Source: Delphinus delphis
Lineage: Eukaryota; Chordata; Mammalia; Artiodactyla; Delphinidae
Direction of reading: 5' to 3'
Assembly (NCBI RefSeq): GCF_949987515.2
Contig: NC_082691.1
Location: forward strand, 58,473,740 to 58,537,739
Length of the DNA: 64,000 bases
The number at the start of each line of letters is the position of its first letter. Position 1 is the first letter of the stretch. The notes under the pieces are model-generated. The model did no database searches. It had not been told where the DNA came from and worked only from the letters and a program-made list of their open reading frames with translations. Shown one piece after another: positions 59,650 through 64,000 of the stretch. A program made the position numbers and the translations under genes.

Positions 59650-62600
59650 AGAGGATGCAGAAGTCTGACAACTCTTTTTTCTTACACTACTCCTTTCTCT
59701 CCTACCATCCACCTCCCCAGCTTATTAGTACAGATTACAAAAACTGCATACAATCCGTAAAGCAGAAGCTGCAGCCATCTCAGAGCTCTGAGATCCACGT
59801 TAGCTGAACTGCCCTGAGAAGTAAAGCAGTAGAAGCACCACGTGATGAGCAGCCTAACACAGGCGCAACACTTGAGAGTCAGCTAGAAATATGACCGCAG
59901 TCTGAGCTCACTTCCACACAACTGGCAACGGTTTTGTCCAAGATGCAAGCATCCCAGCCCTCCAAGCATTACTACTATAATATTTATTGAGCAATAACAA
60001 TTGCTAGATGCAATTCAGAATGTTGAACTGGACATCATCTTTACTCAGGAGACTGTGAATTTAAATTCTACAGACCTACAGAAATATCTCCCACCCATAC
60101 ATGTATTCAATAAGCAATGCAGCAATATTCCTCCAGTGGGTCAAAGTACCCCTGGATACTGAATGAGACACTCACCGAAGATGCAATCACTTACCCAGGC
60201 TGAGACAATAGCATTTAGTGTGCTAGAGTAGTGACGTGTTATACAGACCTTAGTGTCCCATACAAGTTAGTACAGCTTCTAAATGTACTAAATATTCAAC
60301 TAACATAGTTTATGATGTGAGATCAAAGATGTGGCCAAGACTGGCCCTGGAAAAAAAAAATGTACAAGAGCTAGAAATATAAATCTCACCTCTCCTAATA
60401 GCATCACCTTCTGCTTTCTGGTATGTGCCTTTATTACACTAGGTCCATCCCATTTCTAATTTAACTGATCTCTGCTAAACATGTAACTGGCGATAGGCCA
60501 ATAAATGCATTACATTTTAAAGTTAAATTTAATTTTGATCAAAGTAATTCATGCACATCCTTTTAAAAGTAAAACATGACAAAAAGTCCTCTAGCCCACC
60601 CTTTCCCAGTTCCTACTTCTGTTTCCTTGTGGTAACCACTTTCAGTTCTTTTAGCCATTTCTTTTGGTGTTTACATCAACTTTATAAATAATGTGCTAAT
60701 ACAGTTATTTCTTGATTTTTACATTTTAAACATTATTTGCTTCCTTCTGGAAAAGAAATCACCTGTCAACACATCCTCCACACCCCCCCCCCCAAAAAGC
60801 ATACACATATTTCCCCTCCACTATCTTCCCAACATAACTACAGCATACTTTTAGGTTAAGTCTATAATTGAAGTTTCCATAATTATGAATCTATTAATAT
60901 TGTTAACAAGCTCAGTCACGTAATATAATTAGAGTTCTTGAACAGCATTTTATTTCCTAAAAGTTTATACTTCCTCTGTTTTATGGGTTGCTTGATTTTC
61001 TATATACCTATCGTCAATTCATTCTCAAACTCTCCATTAGAACTGAAAACTCCTCTCAGTGTAGTCAAACACCTCAGGCAATCTGTCAGTTTAATTTGTT
61101 TCTTGGAGACCTCCCTATGGACTCCTCTGTCCTTCCACTATAATCTGGACTAATTGTTTTTGAGGCTGCTGGATACCTACCACTGTGGGGCTCCCCTCTG
61201 CCATCATCCTGAGAATTCCCTTTGCCTCCCTCCTGTGTTAGACTCATCTTTTTTATTTCATGCCTTCCTCTTTCTTATTTTACTTATTCGCTTTCATGGA
61301 GTATATCCTTCCATGTTTTTTTTTTTAAAAACGGTGCAGGGACACGTATGCTGTTGAGACCTCACATATCTGTTAACACATTTACCCTCGTGTTTAGATA
61401 GGTATAAAACTTTAGTTTGGTATGCATTTTCTCTCAGAATTTTTATAGCATTTCTCCACTGTTTTCTAGTTTTTGGATAGAGAAACTGAGGGTCAGTGGT
61501 AAAATCAGGCCTCAAGATCACATCTCTCTAATTCTAAGCCCAGGAATATTCATCCCCTATAATACTCTGTTTCTATTTACTAAAGTATGGAGGGATAGAA
61601 TGGAACTACTTCCAGGTATTTGTAATTAGATAAAGGGCTCATTTGTAGACCTAAAGCTTGAGTCAAAGGAGTGAAGTTATAATGGTAAAACAATCAATGA
61701 TACATAGTTAATTTGAGAGACAGGATCCCTCAAATCACAGGGCATAACTTCTAATTCTACCCAATGTGTCAAGCTGGTAGCATGCCCTGAAGTTTCTTGG
61801 GACTCCAGAAATTAAGTTTTGGAAGACAATACTCCAGGGGCCGCTCACATTTCTACACATCTTTTAAGTAGAAGCACTGACTGCCTTTGTTCCCAGCTAT
61901 CTTTTCCAGGATGTATGTGTAGTGAACAGCCATGGGAGATATAGATAATGTATTGCTCTGGAGCAAAGGGCAGATTTGCTTTCAGCCCTGGAAGTTAGAA
62001 ATAATGTCTCCTGGAGGAAAAGGCAGACATGCCTACTACCCATTATAAACAATTTGGGTTCCCTAAACTCAGGGTTCCTCACCTATGATACTCCTCATTG
62101 CATATGTGAATATCACCTGATCCTCCTCACATTGCCCAGCAAGAGTCGAGGCTCAAAGAATCGACACAAATGCTCATACTCTGGCTACTGCTAGTGCTAT
62201 GAGTCATATAAACTGTCCTTGGTTTCTGATCCAGGAATATCATGTCTTCTGCCAGCACCAATGAAACTGGCAGACTAAATTGTTGGCTTCCAAGTAGGAT
62301 AAAATTCAGACCCTTTTCACTTCCTGAGAGAGAGATATCCAAAAATATACAGGAGAAACATTTGGGGGAATATATGGATTTAAAAGAGTTTCCTATTAAA
62401 AAAAGTTCTGGCTTGGGAATATAGAATTCAAACCCAACTATAGTGTAGAAGTCTGGAAATTAAATATACCTGAAATTTGTCTTCAACAAGCTAAATATTT
62501 TTGCAGTGCACCTGAAGTGCCTATGTGTTTCTTATTAGTATTCAATATTTCTGTGATCAAGCATTCTCTATTTTTGCAGAGCTCGTCACAAAATATTTAT

Positions 62601-63184
62601 TCTCTAAGATATGACCATTTGGGAGGTAGCAGGGAAAAGGGTCCCTTACAATTGACGAAAATCTTTAAGGGCTATTTCAATTATTTCTGTATACCCAAAA
62701 CACAGTAAAATCTCTGAAATGTCTTAGAAACCCTTAACTTAAGCTAAGCTGTAATACCAGGAAATATCTTCTTGAATACATGGCCTGATCTGCTTTTGAT
62801 ATCATTGGCAACACCACTGAATGCATTAAAGAATGTGAACTCTGACCTTATAAAGTGCTTTATGTTCAGTATTACTGCAAGTTAATCTTCATCATCGCAT
62901 CAGGTGACGAATACCCAGAATAAAAAATAGTGTCAATAAGAAAATACCTGTTTGCCATCATGCAACATGCAGTTCTGATCCAATGAGAAAGAACAGTTCA
63001 GAGCCTAGCGTGTATGAAAGTAAGTCCCTGAAACACTGTAATTCTAAAAAGTTCATTTATTGTGCTGTCACCTCCCAAAGTCATCCTAGTGTAGAGATCA
63101 CCTAAGAGAACCATAGGAAGGTTCTGTGGTGCATCAAAACAGCATTATGATGAACTTCTGCTAGAGCTGTGGTAAAGGGGGAAG
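59650..63184. other. Intergenic stretch, mostly unclassified
   Basis: No gene seen. A possible old L1 fragment is around 60530-60770, a C-run at about 60783-60794, and a MIR-like scrap near 61470-61560. I assign none of these firmly. Confidence 0.45.
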
Positions 63185-63392
63185 AACACAGATTACAGAT
63201 TCAGGAGAATGCTATTCAAATTCTGGCTCCACTCTGACCCATCATGAAGCTTTGGGTATATATTTTTTCCTGAGCTCGACTTCCTTATCTGAAAACTGTC
63301 TGTGGTTATACCCAACACAACTGTTTTGAGTATCACAAGACAATGTTATGCGTGAACGTCTGGCACTAAAAGCCTCCTAATAAATGAGACCT
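63185..63392 (+). repeat. MIR SINE
   Basis: CAGATTCAGGAGAATGCTAT, CTGGCTCCACTCTGACCC, CTTCCTTATCTGAAAACTGT and TCTGGCACTAAAAGCC before TAATAAATGA follow MIR order. Confidence 0.75.
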
Positions 63393-63490
63393 GGAGCAAT
63401 GCTAGGCTTTCCAGATTAAAATGATACAGAATCCTCAGACTCTGTCTACTTAAGAGATAATTTTTCCTTATGTTATATAAAGTGTTTTTT

Positions 63491-63707
63491 TTGTTTGGTT
63501 TTGTTTTGTGTGTGTGTGGTACGCAGGCCTCTCACTGTTGTGGCCTCTCCCGTTGCGGAGCACAGGCTCCGGACGCGCAGGCTCAGCGGCCATGGCTCAC
63601 GGGCCCAGCCGCTCCGCGGCATGTGGGATCTTCCCGGACCGGGGCACGAACCCGTGTCTCCCGCATCGGCAGGCGGACTCTCAACCACTGCACCACCAGG
63701 GAAGCCC
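63491..63707 (-). mobile_element. CHR-2 SINE
   Basis: Reverse-oriented, near-consensus copy ending CACCACCAGGGAAGCCC, with a T-rich/GT tail at its left. Target duplication TATAAAGTGTTTTTT flanks it. Confidence 0.95.
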
Positions 63708-64000
63708 TATAAAGTGTTTTTTCTTAAGAAAAGTTAACCTCTTTTGTGAGATTACTGTGTCAAGACGAAAGTGGACATAGACGTGATACCTGCTAATGGA
63801 GAGCCTTGAGTATCAAGTAGGGAATTTGGGCTTTATTCTGTAGGCTATGAGGAAATAGTTAATGTTTCTAAACTAGGGAATGACAGCTTAAGGAAAATTA
63901 CTCTGATAGCAACGAATAAAATGATTCGGTGGCAGTACAGCAAGAAAGGCCAGTTAGGAGGCAATTTAAATATTCCAGAGCAGAGGCATCAGACGTTCAA

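Noticed and set aside
1..64000. CRISPR array, operon, prophage or other novel multi-gene system
   Set aside because: The window is vertebrate intronic and intergenic DNA; no regularly spaced repeats, gene clusters or prokaryotic signals are present.

Overview
The window is mammalian nuclear DNA: AT-rich, no dense ORFs, spliced exons, CpG-island promoter, old MIR/L2/MaLR/Tigger/MER5 repeats. The lineage marker is the CHR family of tRNA-derived SINEs (head GGGCTTCCCTGGTGGCGCAG, 3' end about GCGTACCGCAAA). Five little-diverged CHR-2 copies and two CHR-1-type copies are present, with artiodactyl-type L1 3' ends, and I noticed no Bov-tA or BovB. This points to a cetacean (whale or dolphin); the lineage call is inference.

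The only protein-coding gene I can support is the 5' part of SKAP2 (Src kinase-associated phosphoprotein 2), on the minus strand. Exon 1 with the start codon is at 39197-39263 in a CpG island, exon 2 at 29750-29855, a 26-nt exon 3 at 29088-29113 and exon 4 at 21475-21582. All junctions are GT-AG and the phases join into residues 1-102 plus the first base of codon 103. These encode the N-terminal dimerization region and the acidic linker with the EEYDDPF tyrosine motif. The PH and SH3 exons were not found and should lie beyond position 1.

Layout: 1-21474 is part of intron 4 (an L1 3' end with a nested CHR-1 SINE, MIRs, L2, MER5A). 21583-29087 is intron 3, with an L1 3' tail beside the exon 4 acceptor and a perfect 124-bp AT-rich palindrome at 26498-26621. 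29114-29749 is intron 2. 29856-39196 is intron 1, with a second CpG-rich block at 32330-33110, candidate CTCF/MARE and C/EBP sites, and CA/CT microsatellites. About 39264-39560 is the 5' UTR and GC-box promoter. 39700-64000 is gene-free upstream DNA holding all five CHR-2 SINEs, MaLR-type LTRs, two Tigger-type elements with TA target duplications, L2 and MIR. In other mammals this flank separates SKAP2 from HOXA1, so long-range regulatory elements are plausible, but they cannot be proved from sequence alone.

SKAP2 is a cytosolic adaptor acting with Src-family kinases and FYB/ADAP in haematopoietic cell adhesion and integrin signalling. I found no evidence of a novel multi-gene system. The strongest unusual feature is the perfect palindrome in intron 3.
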